Counted from the first letter of the stretch, positions 33,034-43,722 are shown. The stretch is DNA of 64,000 nt from Dipteronia dyeriana (GCA_032871835.1 CM065297.1:26669598-26733597); one strand, 5' to 3'. Made by a program: numbers and translations. Notes: generated by a model from the letters alone, not told the origin.

Positions 33034-34653
33034 GTTATCTTCTCTTCTCTTTGGCTTGGGGAGTCCAAGAAGCCATTTTTATTGTTCAAGCTTTTCTTTG
33101 AGAGAGAAATTGACTCCAAGAGAGAGAGAGAGCTCCCAAGAACTCATATTGACTCAACCAAACGTCAATCCATGAGCATCTAGCATCTTCTTGTATCTTC
33201 CAAGCATGGATTTTCTTTTTTGTCATTGACTAGGTAATCTCTACATGCCTTAGAATTTCTTGTTCCATTCTTTTGACATGTGTGCCTAGGTGTAGCAATT
33301 ATTGTTGATTAAATGCATGTCATTGAGTTTAATTGCATTTATAACATGCTTGGTTTGTTGGTTGAGATTTATATTTTGTGATAGCTAGGATTTGTGACCA
33401 TTTTGTCCTTCTAGCTAAATCTCTATGCTTTGCATTTAGATATTGTTTAGGACTCATTGATTGCATTATAGTCCTTGTCATGCTTAATGACAACTTATGT
33501 TGAAATGACTTTTTTGATAACTATGATATAATGTTGCATAACTATATCTAGTTAAGTCTTTCTGAACATTCATTTAGACATCGATATCTAGGAATTGTAC
33601 TTAGTGACATTCTTAAATTCCTAGATAAGCATTTAATGTTGCCTAACATTACTTGCATGTTTGAATATTTTATCATATTCACTTAGGTTGTGTTTGACTC
33701 TTCATTGAGGTTAAGTCTCGTGACTAAGTGGTTAGGGCATAAGCATGTTGATCAAGAATCACTATTAAGGCTCGTTGGGTAGAGTGAAAGGGTTAGTAAC
33801 TGAAGGGTGTGACAGGAGGCAACCTAGGTTGTAAACTTTCATTCAATAGTGGATTTGAGGATCGAGTGTGGCGCACATATCAGGCTGTGGTTTTTTCTAT
33901 TTGGAGGATTTCCACGTAAATATTATGTGTTGTTAATGTTTTAAGCATAATTGGTTTTATTTAATGCTTATTTATTCGGGGTAATTTGTGTTCATATTGA
34001 TTAATCAAAAAATCGGTAATTGATTCTATTAAAACCTATTCACCTCTCCTCTAGGTTATAGACACACACGTTCTAAGGAATTTTCATCTATCTCCTTCCT
34101 TTGTTGACTTCCATTCTTCTCAATTCTCTTCTCACGATTTTCTTCTCAATTTGTCTCACTTTGGCTTCCATGTCTGCTCCGACCGCCGCTGCCCGCTAAT
34201 CTCCACCTCCGTTTACAGATCGCCACCCCTACCATCGCCAACACCAACGCCACCATCATCACTTCCATTCTTCCCAGTTCCGAGTCCTAGCTCTCATGCC
34301 ACCACCATCACTTCCGTTTCTCAGTCCTGAATTACAGTTCTGTCGCCAACGTCACCGGCCCACCACCATTACTTGTAAGTTTGAAATCGATTTTTCTCAA
34401 AATATTTTGAAACCTGAAATTTATATATTTATATGTTTAAAGTTGTCTAATTGTTTTGGTAAATTTTGTTGCCCATTAATTATTTTCTCCCAATTTTAGT
34501 TTCTGCTATTGTAATCCATCGATTCTTGCCTTTTATGACATCGTTTTAGTCCAATTTCTTTTTTTTTTTGCCCAGTTAAACTATACTGAAACCACTTGTT
34601 CATCGATCAATATTCAATAACTTCTGTCATTGTATATCTGTTTCATCACGAAA

Positions 34654-35037
34654 ATGACAGGAGAAGTAGTAAACCCGAAAGTGTATCCACTAACCAATTC
34701 ACATCTGACAATTACTAATCTGGATCTCGTTCAACAAGCCACCAATTACAAACAGCTCAAGAAGGGGGCTAATGAATCGACCAAGACCCTCAACAGGGGT
34801 ATTTTTAAGTTCATTGTGATGGTTGCCGATGTCGAGCCTCTCGAGATTCTTCTATATCTTCCTCTGCTTACTGAAGATAAGAATGTGCCATATGTGTTCG
34901 TCCCTTTAAAATAGGCTCTTGGCCGAGCATGTGGTGTCACAAGACCTGTGGTTGCTTATTCTGTGACTTCAAATGAGGTAAGCCAACTGAAAACTACAAC
35001 AGCTGCAGGATACTATTGAAAAGCTTTTGATTTAAGA
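34654..35037 (+). pseudogene. SNU13: SNU13 (15.5K/NHP2L1-like) pseudogene without introns
   Basis: SNU13 is the kink-turn RNA-binding protein of U4 snRNP and box C/D snoRNPs. The frame starts [20 protein letters not shown] and continues [60 protein letters not shown]; this is the L7Ae/SNU13 fold with its conserved RNA-contact GAN-TKTLNRG segment. TAG at 34912-34914 interrupts it, just before ALGRACGVTRPVVAYS, which is in the same frame. A frameshift near 35000 moves the C-terminus (QLQDTIEKLLI) into another frame. No intron interrupts the coding part, so it may be a retrocopy or exon-only capture. The solo LTR sits in its 5' region. Confidence 0.9.
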
Positions 35038-35697
35038 TATGTTATGGGATCCATATTTTCAATGTGATGGGCCTCTTGGATAGGTGGTCACTCGTTCAAA
35101 GGCTTTGACTGGATGTAGTAGTTGTGCCACCAGGGAATGAAGCTTCTAATTTTGACATATTTTTATCTTATAAGTTTTATTGTGAGAAAGCTATTGGAGT
35201 TGAAGTTTACAAACACTGGATGCTTATACTAGACTGTTCGTTTAGTTTGTTTAATTAATGCATGTTTTGTGTATCTGTTATCTAGTTACAGATTATTGCA
35301 AACATAATTGCGTAATTGATTAAATTTTAGAATTACTTCCAATTTTTTTTAATAACTTCTCTCTATCTCTCTCCATATATAAATGCTTTGCAAAACTTGT
35401 AACAACCCTACTCTCTGAAAACACTTTAAATCCCAAATTTAGTCAGATTTGAATACTTGATTTGACAAAAGATGACTAGTATAATATAGATATCGATAAT
35501 GCATCTTGTGTGCATTCTGATGTTATCGCTTTGGTTTTTTTTTCTGCTTTCAATCTGTCTCACCCACTCGTTTATTTCGTTTCTCTAATCTATATTTACT
35601 TGGTATGTTTTTTAATTTCTTCTAATTTCATATATAGTTTTAAATATTTTGTATTAATGATCTGAATGATAATCGATTCGTGTCATGATAGGTTTAG
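35038..35697. other. 3' flank of the SNU13-like pseudogene
   Basis: AT-rich; the first 200 bp resemble a 3'UTR. No poly(A) tail or further gene was recognised. Confidence 0.4.
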
Positions 35698-36320
35698 GAG
35701 CGATATGTTATGAGATTGCTAAGGAAATTACAGTTTGAAGAGAGAAAGCAATCTAATCAAAGAAGTGTACGTTTATTATTATTATTATTATTATTTAATG
35801 TGTGAGAATTTGGGCTATGATTGATTTCATGTGCCCTTTTATTGTCAATGAATTGAAAAAGAAGTTTGATTTTCTGGTTTATGCTTTGTTGATTCTAGAA
35901 AAAGAAGAAGAAGTAGAAACTGACCTTTAACAAGGACCCTCAAATAGATTAGTTGGATTCAGCGGAGAGTTGGTTCACTCTTTACTTATAAAAATAGAAA
36001 TTGATCTATAAAGTTTTGTTCTATACATTTCTTTTAGTTTTACTGTATGTGCTTTGCATTTTTTGTTGATATATTTTCTTAGTGTCAACATTTATGAGAA
36101 CTAAGTTGGCTTTTGTGTTCTTGATCTGATTTTTCAACCCGATGCCTTAATAAATTTTCTTTATTGCCAGGTTCTTTCAGATTCTAAAACATTTATATGG
36201 TTGAATAATGCTATTGAAAAGATATGGCCGATATGTATGGAACAAATTGTTTCACAGAAGATTCTGCTACCAATTTTAGCATGGTTCCTGGGGAAGTGTA
36301 AAACGTGGACCGCAATATGA
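35698..36320 (+). pseudogene. Fragment of a plant SMP/C2-domain (NTMC2-type) gene
   Basis: Two exon-like blocks survive. 35698-35766 follows TTTAG and encodes ERYVMRLLRKLQFEERKQSN. 36171-36320 follows TTGCCAG and encodes VLSDSKTFIWLNNAIEKIWP, ICMEQIVSQKILLPILAWFL and GKCKTWTAI before TGA. This is the start of the SMP lipid-transfer domain of plant synaptotagmin-like proteins (NTMC2T6 type), which act at membrane contact sites. The linker and first SMP helix are recognisable, but the rest of the domain and all C2 domains are absent. The first block's splice donor is altered (AGAAGTGTACG). It is a dead fragment in the same orientation as the SNU13 copy upstream. Confidence 0.8.
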
Positions 36321-36727
36321 CTTGGTTTATTGTACAATTGACTTTATAATTGCTTTTGGTTATGTCATTGTTGTTGAAATGGATTACTAGTTTTCTTCAC
36401 AGTTTCTTTGGAATATCATATAAGTATAAAATCATTGTACAAGGATTCTCAGTTTTGGTGGTAACCTTTATGGTGACCATATTGAGGGATCAACTTTTCT
36501 AAAGTATATTTTGTCCATGCTTGTATAATTAATTCTTTATTTATTTGTTTTTTGTGTGCATATCTTAATATTCCTTCTATATATGTAATTTTTACAAAAA
36601 CATTATTGGAAATGCACTATTATGTATAAACAATGGAAATTCTTTCCATGCTGGGTCATTCGGCATTGCGAATTCTGCTGCAGCTGGGTCATTAAACAAT
36701 GGAAGAAGCACCAGCAGTTGAAAATAA
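36321..36727 (+). other. Spacer with a short open frame of unknown origin
   Basis: 36629-36721 is open and ends in TGA, encoding NNGNSFHAGSFGIANSAAAG and then SLNNGRSTSS. It resembles a low-complexity protein C-terminus and may be another captured exon; I cannot name it. CTGGGTCATT is present twice in it. The remainder is AT-rich. Confidence 0.35.
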
Positions 36728-36995
36728 AGTGGTTACCAGAGCCATAAAATGGTTACTGGAGCCGTGAAATGGTTATCATCACCTTGAAAATGGTTACAAG
36801 TCAAAATTTCAAAAATCAAAAATCAAAAAGTGGTTACCAAATCTGTAAAATGGTTACTGGAGCCGTTAAAATGGTTACCATCGCCGTTAAAATGGTTACA
36901 AGTCAAAATATCAAAAATTTAAAAGTAGCTACCCAAGCAGTAAAATGGTTACTGGAGTCGTTAAAATGATTACCATCACCGTAAAAATGGTTACA
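36728..36995. repeat. Minisatellite with about 100-bp composite unit
   Basis: The word AAAATGGTTACC/TGG recurs about every 20 bp, with higher-order order: GGTTACTGGAGCCG at 36751 and 36852, and ACTGGAGTCG at 36951, each followed by a ..CATCACCG.. and a ..ACAAGTCAAAAT.. variant. About 2.5 to 3 composite units. Confidence 0.8.
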
Positions 36996-37139
36996 GTGAA
37001 AATTATAAAATTATAAAAAAATATATAATTTATTTATTTATTTTAATAAATATAATTTCTAATTATATTAACTTTTTTATTAAGGTTTCATTTTAATTAT
37101 TAAAATTTTGTAAACATAAATTTAAAGGAGTTGGAATTT

Positions 37140-37330
37140 TTTTTTTTAAAAGTTTTTTTTGGTGCAACCGGTTGGAAACCGACTGTCCTTTTATTTTTTT
37201 AATATTATTGTTACCACTATCCATGGCTGTATGGTGCAGCCAACTGCACAGCAGCCGCTCCCATGAAAATGACTTAACAACAAAAATATGGGACTTGCTA
37301 TGGTACGAATAAAGGTATTGTGTTGTACCG
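37140..37330. other. Segment with a GCAACCGGTTG module, also present at 56.6 kb
   Basis: TGCAACCGGTTGGAAACCG, TTTTTTTAATATTATTGTTAC and a GTACCGTACAAC end resemble 56590-56690 in the same order. In both places it follows a tandem array and an AT-rich stretch. Possibly the end of one transposon family; no terminal repeats were proven. Confidence 0.35.
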
Positions 37331-38681
37331 TACAACACTTGTTTTGAAAAATTACAACCGGTTAAAAGATAAAATTAAAAAATATCGTTTCACGAGCAAC
37401 CGTTTACACCGGTTTCTTACCCAAACAAAACAAAGTTTGCCTCTCTCCTCTTATTCTCGATCTAGGTTTCTATCCCAACTCCCTGTCTATAGATCGTCTC
37501 TGAATCTCACTTTGGTTTCTGGCATTCAAATTCTGGGTGTGAATGTTGTTTCTTGGTGGCTGGACAAGGGTGTATCTCAATCATCGAATTCCAAAACTCA
37601 AAGGTAATTTATTATTGTTTAGTTTGAAGATTAAGGTTTTGTATAATTTTTTTTCTTTAGATTTGTGTTTACAAATCTGAAACAAAAGTATCTCTCTATC
37701 GCTTTGAATTTCTGAAAATCAGAAGAAAAAAAAATCTTAAAGCCTAATGGTCATTCTTCTTCAATTAGTCGTTGATCTCCCGGATCGAACTCAGGAAGGT
37801 GTCGGAAGGTCACAATCACCGGGTTCCAGAGTTGAGCCACGAAGAGTACTCGATTTTAGACCGGTTTTAAGGCCAGCCACTGAAAATACCTGAAACCGAT
37901 CCTTTGGTTTCAAACAAAGAAGATTTGAGCTAGGTGTCATCGGACCGTCTTCTTTCTTCAACTGGTGGTGTGGAGTCAGTCCTTGAGGGCTTCAATGGCG
38001 GCGCTGACACGTGGGAGAGCAGGCTAGATTCGGCGATGGACCCACTTCAGAACATGGTAAGCTTTCCCTTCCTTAGTTTGCTTCAAAATTTTGTCATCCT
38101 TTGTTGTTTGTGTTGTTGAGTTAGTTTTAGGATTTGGGACAATGTTTATAGGTGTGGTTCATGATATTTGTAGCTAAATTGGGTATTTGTAGGTATGTTT
38201 CTTCTGCTCTCCAATGTCACATTGATTCAATTGAAGCTTCAATTGTTTGTAGTTTTGGATTTGATTTGAAGTGATAGAGAGAATACTTTTCTGTTTGGTT
38301 TAACGATGTTATGTGTTAAGTTCAATATAGTTATGTAGTTTCAGTTTCAAATTCTGTTACATGTAATTCTAAGTCATTCATAATTCAGAGACAACTTTGG
38401 ATATCTATTGCTCATGTTCGTTTTGCCGAAACAATTTGAATTTTAGGTAGTTTTCTATATATGGAAAAGCCATTGATTATAAGGGTTACAGTTTGATCAA
38501 GTAGGTTTCTTGGTTGATTAGTTAAGCTAAAGTATGCATAATTTTGACACCATGTTTCTTTTGATTTTGGTAATGTGTTATACTGAATATGGTCCGTGCT
38601 ATTTTCGTATTGACCCTCTTATGCATAGTATATTGATGCCTTATTTGTTAATTCTTGACAATTTTTTTTTTTCAATATTGG
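37331..38681 (+). other. Possible 5' part of the nucleotidyltransferase pseudogene
   Basis: Open frames at 37400-37602 (SSYSRSRFLSQLPVYRSSLN, ending AAAG|GTAATT) and 37934-38057 (DTWESRLDSAMDPLQNM, ending CATG|GTAAGC) are followed by donor-like sites and could be first exons, the first with organelle-targeting-like Arg/Ser content. The link to the downstream pseudogene is inference only. Confidence 0.3.
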
Positions 38682-40586
38682 GAAGGTTATCAGGTTTACT
38701 TAGTTGGAGGATGTGTGAGAGATTTGATTTTGAAGAAAGTACCTAAAGATTTTGATGGGATCACTATTGCTAATATTAAAGAGGTTCTTTGGCACTTATT
38801 TATTTCTTTCACCCTTGAATTTATTTTAGTGGTTAATACATGTGTGAATCAAGAGGATCAGAATTTCTATTTGTTTTGCATTAATTTACTTCAAATCAAA
38901 AAGAAATTCCGACGTTGTGAGATTATTGGAAAACAGTTTCCTATCTACCAAGTCCATAATAGAGGTTCCATAGTTGAGGTTGGCTGGCGGAATTAATAAT
39001 ATTGAACACAAAACTTTAAGCTATATATTAATGGTGTATATATTCTGTATCCTCTATCTAGTGACATCTTGAAATCAATACATACTCTTGTTTTGATTCT
39101 TTTAGCAGGTATCTAGTTTTGAGACGGTGGCAAAGGAAGATGAAGGAACACAAAAAGTTTATTTATTTCAAAAGCCATATGGTTGTGATGAAGAAGACTT
39201 AGTTCTCTGGAGAAACATCATGCATTTGGACTTCACTATTAATAGGTACAGTTTGTTTTTTTCATTCATCTATTATTATGTTCGCTTTTGCAAAATTTAT
39301 TTCATAATTTATGTAAAGTCTATTGGTTTGTGATACATGTGTACGTTTTTAGTTTGATGCTATTTCAATAATTGTTTTGATTTTGTGGAAGCAGTTTATT
39401 CTTCGATCCTTTTTCAAATAAAATCTATGATTACGCCAATGGAATAGCAAACTTAAGCTAAAGGTAACACAATACCTTTTTCAATAAAATCTACATTTAT
39501 TCTACCTTTATTTTTAATTAATTGTTGCTTTAAGTTTGTTGAGATTTGTTTTGCTCTTTTTTGTTTGGTGGTAATGTGGAATCAGCTGCGAACATTGATC
39601 CCTGCTCATTTTTCATTCAAAGAGGATTGTGGTAGGAAATTGTGTCTTTCATAAGTATGGTCTTTAGTGATATCACAGTATCCTAACTGAAAGTTACCAT
39701 GAAATCCCCTTCATGCAGCTAGAATGTTGAGGGGATTAATAATTGCAGCTCGCCATGGCTTGTCATTAACAAAAGATACTGAGACTGCAATACGTAAACT
39801 TTCGCCTTCCATTGAGAAACTGGACCAGGTATCATAATGCTTGAGCTTCTTGTTTGAGTATATTAGGTGTTTTAATTTTGATATCTTTCCATTTGTATGT
39901 TTTATTGTGGAACAGATTTTTCTATCGTGTTATGTTTACAATTTTCTCTTTTAATTTCCCACATGTAGATCCCTCTGACCACCCAAGTAGATGTTATCAT
40001 CTTACCCTTATACAAATAACTTCTTTTGATTATTCAGTTTAGGTTAATATTGGAATTGAACTACATGTTGTCTTATGGAGTTGCCGAGCCTTCTATCTGT
40101 TTACTTCACAAACTCAACCTGCTGGAACTGAACTACATATTGTCTTAGCAAGTTATTCTAGAATCTTGCTAGTAATTTGAGAATTGCTAACCATAAATAT
40201 AACATTATAACAATGGCGAAATGTCAAGTACAAGTCAAATATGCTTTAGTCTATTTAAAATTTAATTGTAGTATGTCATGGTATTAATTTTAAAATCTTT
40301 TTTATCATAACCTGAGTGAGATAGGTGGAAAAAGGGCCTTTATATTTTTCTAATATAATCTTATTTTCAAAGGAGTGATGCATGGTCAAATTTAGTATGT
40401 GCATTTACACTGTTGCATTCATTCTTTTTACTCTAGCTTGTTTTGTGTTCAATTCCTCTTTTCTTGTATCGTAGTTCTTTGGTTTTTGTTGTTTTACTTT
40501 CTAAACTTGTTCCTTTCTTTTTGCAGAAATTATTGTTCAATTTGGATAAACTAGTTTTCTGTGATCGACCTGCTCATTGCAATGTG
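38682..40586 (+). pseudogene. CCA-adding/poly(A) polymerase family pseudogene
   Basis: Exon remnants, all plus strand: 38682-38783 (GYQVYLVGGCVRDLILKKVP), 38904-38978 (KFRRCEIIGKQFPIYQVHNR), 39109-39245 (DEEDLVLWRNIMHLDFTIN), 39395-39463 (LFFDPFSNKIYDYANGIAN), 39596-39631 (LRTLIPAHFSFKEDC), 39719-39828 (ARMLRGLIIAARHGLSLTKD), 40038-40140 (NYMLSYGVAEPSICLL), 40527-40586 (KLLFNLDKLVFCDRPAHCN). The GG-[x]-VRD nucleotide-binding motif and the RDFTIN-like (here LDFTIN) and RGLxxAAR blocks identify the class II nucleotidyltransferase family of plant polynucleotide adenylyltransferase-like proteins. The usual GGxVRDxxLxxxxxDxD site reads KDFDG here. A one-base loss near 39455 brings a TAA into frame, one exon ends in a stop (about 40164), and the C-terminal part is missing. 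Confidence 0.85.
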
Positions 40587-40962
40587 TGTTGAGTTGACAT
40601 TTTTATATCATGTTCAATTGTAATATTTATAATCATGACAATACAGTAATCATTGATGCTATCACAAGCTTGGTTATCAAGACCAATAGATTGACTATAT
40701 TGAGTTTTGTTGAGATTTAAAAAGTTTGGCAATTCTCCATCTAAACCTAGAATTCATAACTGTAAAATAAACTACTCTAACTAAGTGTAGATAGTGTAAC
40801 AATCACTGGAATTTAGGTGTCAGCATCAGTGGTATGTGTATATATAAAAAAGCCTTTGGATTATTCTAACTTACTCAATTAGTGTATTATATTTTAGGAT
40901 TATTAGCACTACTCCTCCTGAACTTTACACGAGTTTACAATAAATCTTATGCAGACATGATT
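40587..40962. other. Spacer between the pseudogene and the copia element
   Basis: AT-rich, no recognised feature; the sequence would be expected to continue the nucleotidyltransferase gene but no further conserved block is visible. Confidence 0.4.
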
Positions 40963-40967
40963 CTTTC
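40963..40967. repeat. Target site duplication of the copia element, left
   Basis: CTTTC, identical to 50448-50452. Confidence 0.93.
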
Positions 40968-41003
40968 TGAAATTCCCTATAAAGTGTCTATAACCTAAAG
41001 AAA

Positions 41004-41017
41004 GGGGGGGGGGGGGG
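41004..41017 (+). repeat. Homopolymer of 14 G in the 3' LTR
   Basis: It occupies the place of the GA-rich minisatellite (48934-48979) in the 5' LTR; the solo LTR has only a short CCTCTCCTC at this place. Confidence 0.85.
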
Positions 41018-41875
41018 AATAGGTTTTAATTCGATAGATTACCAGTTTTGCGAATTAATCAATATTATTGATTCTACTCCATTCTACTAAGTGTTCAGGC
41101 AAGAGACAACAAACATAAAACAGCAACAACACACAATATATGTGTGGAAACCCTCCAAATGGGAAAAACCACGGGCTGTTCAGTGCACCACACTCGATCC
41201 TCAAAATCCACTATTAAGAGAAAGTTTACAACCTAAGTTGACCTTCCCGTCTAACCCTTCAGTTACTAACCCTTTCACTCTACCTAACGGGTTTTAATAG
41301 TGATTTTGGATCACTAACCTTTTGCACTAATCACATAGCCACAAGCTTAACCAACAATGAAGAGATAATGGCAACCTAAGTGAATATGCAAGAATATTCT
41401 ATATGCAAAAATGCTAGGTCAAGACATTCATGCTTATCTAGGATTAATAATGACAATTAAAGCAAATCCTAGATATTAATGTTCTAAATGCAAATGTAAG
41501 AAGAATTAGCTAGAAGGGTAAAACTGTCCTAAATTCTAGCTATCACAAATTAATGCATTTCAACCAACAATTAATACACAAGCATGTCATAAAAGCAATT
41601 AACCATACAAGCAAGCATTTAATAAGCAATAGAGACTAGAACCCTAGGTATACATGTCTTTGTAATGAAACTATGAAGTCTAGAGCATGTAGAAATTACC
41701 TAGTCAAGAAGAAGATGATGCTCCATACTTGAATGATCCTAGAATGAAGCTAGATGATCATGAGATGAAGTTGGGTTGAGTAAAAATGAGTGTTTGGGAG
41801 TCCTCTCTCTAGAAAAGCTAGAACACACAAAAATGGCTTCTTGGACTCTTGAGAACCAAAGAGAAGAGAAGAGAA

Positions 41876-41886
41876 CATATATATAT
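41876..41886 (-). promoter_or_regulatory. TATA box of the 3' LTR
   Basis: Minus-strand CATATATATATGTTC followed by TCTTCTCTTCTC, matching the TATA region of the solo LTR and of the 5' LTR (49826-49836). Confidence 0.6.
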
Positions 41887-41939
41887 GGTGCCATACATAA
41901 AGTGGCGTCGTTTTGAAAGAAAGGTAACCAAATCCCGTT

Positions 41940-42215
41940 AGGACCGCTGGCTGTACCGCGGTACAGGCAAGTGTCCCGACTGCGGCACAGAGAGCGGTGC
42001 ATCGCCTGGACAACGCTGCTCTATAGGCCGCTGTGCATGCAGGTGTACAAACCGCGGTCTCGACAACATGTAACACCTGTGAAACTCCGCTTGGGAGACC
42101 GCGGTGCATGCAACATGCATAGGCCGCGGTAGCCACAACGTGTAGCCTCTGGTAAACACCGATGTGCAGACCGTGGCGTAGGCACTGCACAGAGAGCGGT
42201 CTGAGCCGCGGAATA
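41940..42215. repeat. CCGCGG-dyad array in the 3' LTR
   Basis: About ten copies of ACCGCGGT or one-mismatch forms (GTACCGCGGTAC, AAACCGCGGTCT, AGACCGCGGTGCATGC, AGGCCGCGGTAG, GAGCCGCGGAAT) at 20-45 bp spacing, along with CATGCA words, lying just upstream of the TATA box. The long open frames seen here are by-products of its GC content. Confidence 0.8.
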
Positions 42216-42501
42216 GAGGAAGAAACTCCTCTTTTTAAGGCATAAAAATTCATTCAACACTCAAACAAAAATAAGACACAAAGCACACAAAATGGCAAAT
42301 AAGCATTCAAGCAAGATAATTTAAAGAAAATGCATGATTGTGTGTGTGCACTAATACCTCTTCAATAAAAGTTAAGCAAGTGATTTTACCTTTGATGCTT
42401 TTGCTTGGTTACGAACAATAAAGCCCTAAACTACCCTTACTTATTGATCCCCAAATGTGGTTGTCAACGAAATAAGCCAATCAAACACCGATGAACTTAC
42501 A

Positions 42502-42514
42502 ATCTCCCCTTTGG
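42502..42514 (-). other. Polypurine tract of the copia element
   Basis: Minus-strand CCAAAGGGGAGAT lies directly against the 3' LTR start TGTAAG; primer for plus-strand DNA synthesis. Confidence 0.9.
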
Positions 42515-43722
42515 CTATTTCGTGACAAAACCACTCACTCACAAAGTATCCTTACAAAAAACACATAAGAAACAATAAGAGGTCAACAAATGCATTCTAT
42601 ATTACAAGAGATACCTAAAGCTAAATCTTCAACACTTCCGTCTCTTGTAGTATGATCATCCCTACAAAACAAAGAACTACACTTTCCAAGACAAGTGTAT
42701 AAGAGGGATCAAGAAAAATAAAAACAAGTGCAATTTGCATGAATTTAGAATCAAGTAACATGCAATCAACAATGCTAACAAGTAACATGCAATCAACAAT
42801 GCACATAAGCTAACAACACAAACTCCCTCAAAAACATCACAAGTTCCCCCTAAATCCAACATTACTCCCCTTTTTTGTCACAAGATAGGTAAAGGAGTAT
42901 TCCCTATCTGGGATGCTGTAGCAAAAAGAGATATTTGCAATGTAAATGCATAATCATATGCAACAACTTTATGCAGTTTAATTAAGAGAGAAATTCATGG
43001 AAGTTTTATTGATTGGAATATGTGCGAAAAGATTGCCTTGAATGAAATACATGCAACATCAACTTCCAAAAGCATAGTATTTGACAAAGGAAAATAATAC
43101 ATGAGTTTCCAAGAGAAGTCAAGCCAATTTGCACCAAATTGTCAATGGAAAACAAGATATAGTTTAACAAAAAAAAAATAAGAGCAACTATCAAACTTTA
43201 CAAGTTGAACAAGACATGAGCGACTATTGCACCCTTTTAGATTTTTCGGGGCAAGATGCCCGCATGATAGTAGCCTTGTTCAACAAGTAAAGAGAGAGAG
43301 AGACTATTGGATTGTGAAATCCTTGAAATGGATATGATATCCTTATTGAATGACGTCTCAAAAGTTACTTGCACACATATTTGCAATCATTTTTTAAGCA
43401 TTCAATAAATTCATCATGTATAACACTTTAAGCATGTCAAGATCAAGTTTTCATAAACATGGAGATAAACTTTAGGTCAATCAAATGTACTTCCTAATCA
43501 ATTTTCCTAGTCCAAAAATACATGTTTGAACACAAATGAGACATGCATTTCGAATAAGGCAAAAACACACTTATTAAAAAAAAAGTCATATAATAATATA
43601 TGCATCCAAGATACTCAAGCATTTAATTAAAGAACATAAAATTGAACAATTATTTGCTTATTAGAATGCAAGTTCGCTCTCTTTGCTTGAGCTCCCCATA
43701 TGGATCAAAACATCAAAACTCA
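42515..43722 (-). other. Region between RNase H and the PPT of the copia element
   Basis: About 1.2 kb. Related SIRE elements can have an env-like gene here. No ORF of more than about 60 codons with membrane-protein character remains. Confidence 0.6.

Larger units (their letters stand above)
32408..34086 (+). mobile_element. Solo LTR of the SIRE-type copia family
   Basis: It starts TGTAAGTTCCTCAG and ends TTCTAAGGAATTTTCA, and resembles throughout the LTRs of the full copia element at 40968-50447 in reverse orientation, including the CCGCGG-rich block, the TATA box, and the AACCGGTAATTG-like/TTAAAACCTATTCACC tail. No internal coding DNA follows, so it is a solo LTR left by LTR-LTR recombination. 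The flanking 5-mers are TATAT (32403-32407) and TCTAT (34087-34091), a target duplication with one mismatch. Its length, 1679 bp, is somewhat above that of the other two LTRs. Confidence 0.88.
32236..34652 (+). repeat. Duplicated 5' module, copy 2 (split by a solo LTR)
   Basis: 32236-32407 and 34087-34652 together correspond to the uninterrupted copy at 14354-15100. The two copies are the same length to within about ten bases once the LTR is removed, and differ by scattered substitutions. The match stops at TTTCATCACGA, two to four bases before the SNU13-like start codon at 34654. Confidence 0.8.
40968..42501 (-). repeat. 3' LTR of the copia element
   Basis: In element orientation it starts TGTAAGTTCATCGG next to the PPT and ends ...CTATAGGGAATTTCA. 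It contains the CCGCGG array (41940-42215), a TATA box, and a 14-G run on the plus strand (41004-41017). Confidence 0.93.

Noticed and set aside
28202..35037. Functional link between the CCDC12 gene and the SNU13 copy, as both are spliceosomal
   Set aside because: The SNU13 copy is broken and embedded in a gene-fragment mosaic; closeness is most likely chance.
36769..36969. 66-codon plus-strand frame with KMVT repeats
   Set aside because: Product of the minisatellite, not of a gene.
41739..42260. Overlapping frames of 73-167 codons in the copia LTR, with counterparts at 49689-50297 and 32622-33022
   Set aside because: They lie in the GC-rich CCGCGG array upstream of TATA, several frames are open at once, and the frames are not conserved between the three LTRs.
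42515..43722. Env-like gene of the SIRE-type element
   Set aside because: Only frames of about 60 codons with no signal peptide or coiled coil typical of the family remain.
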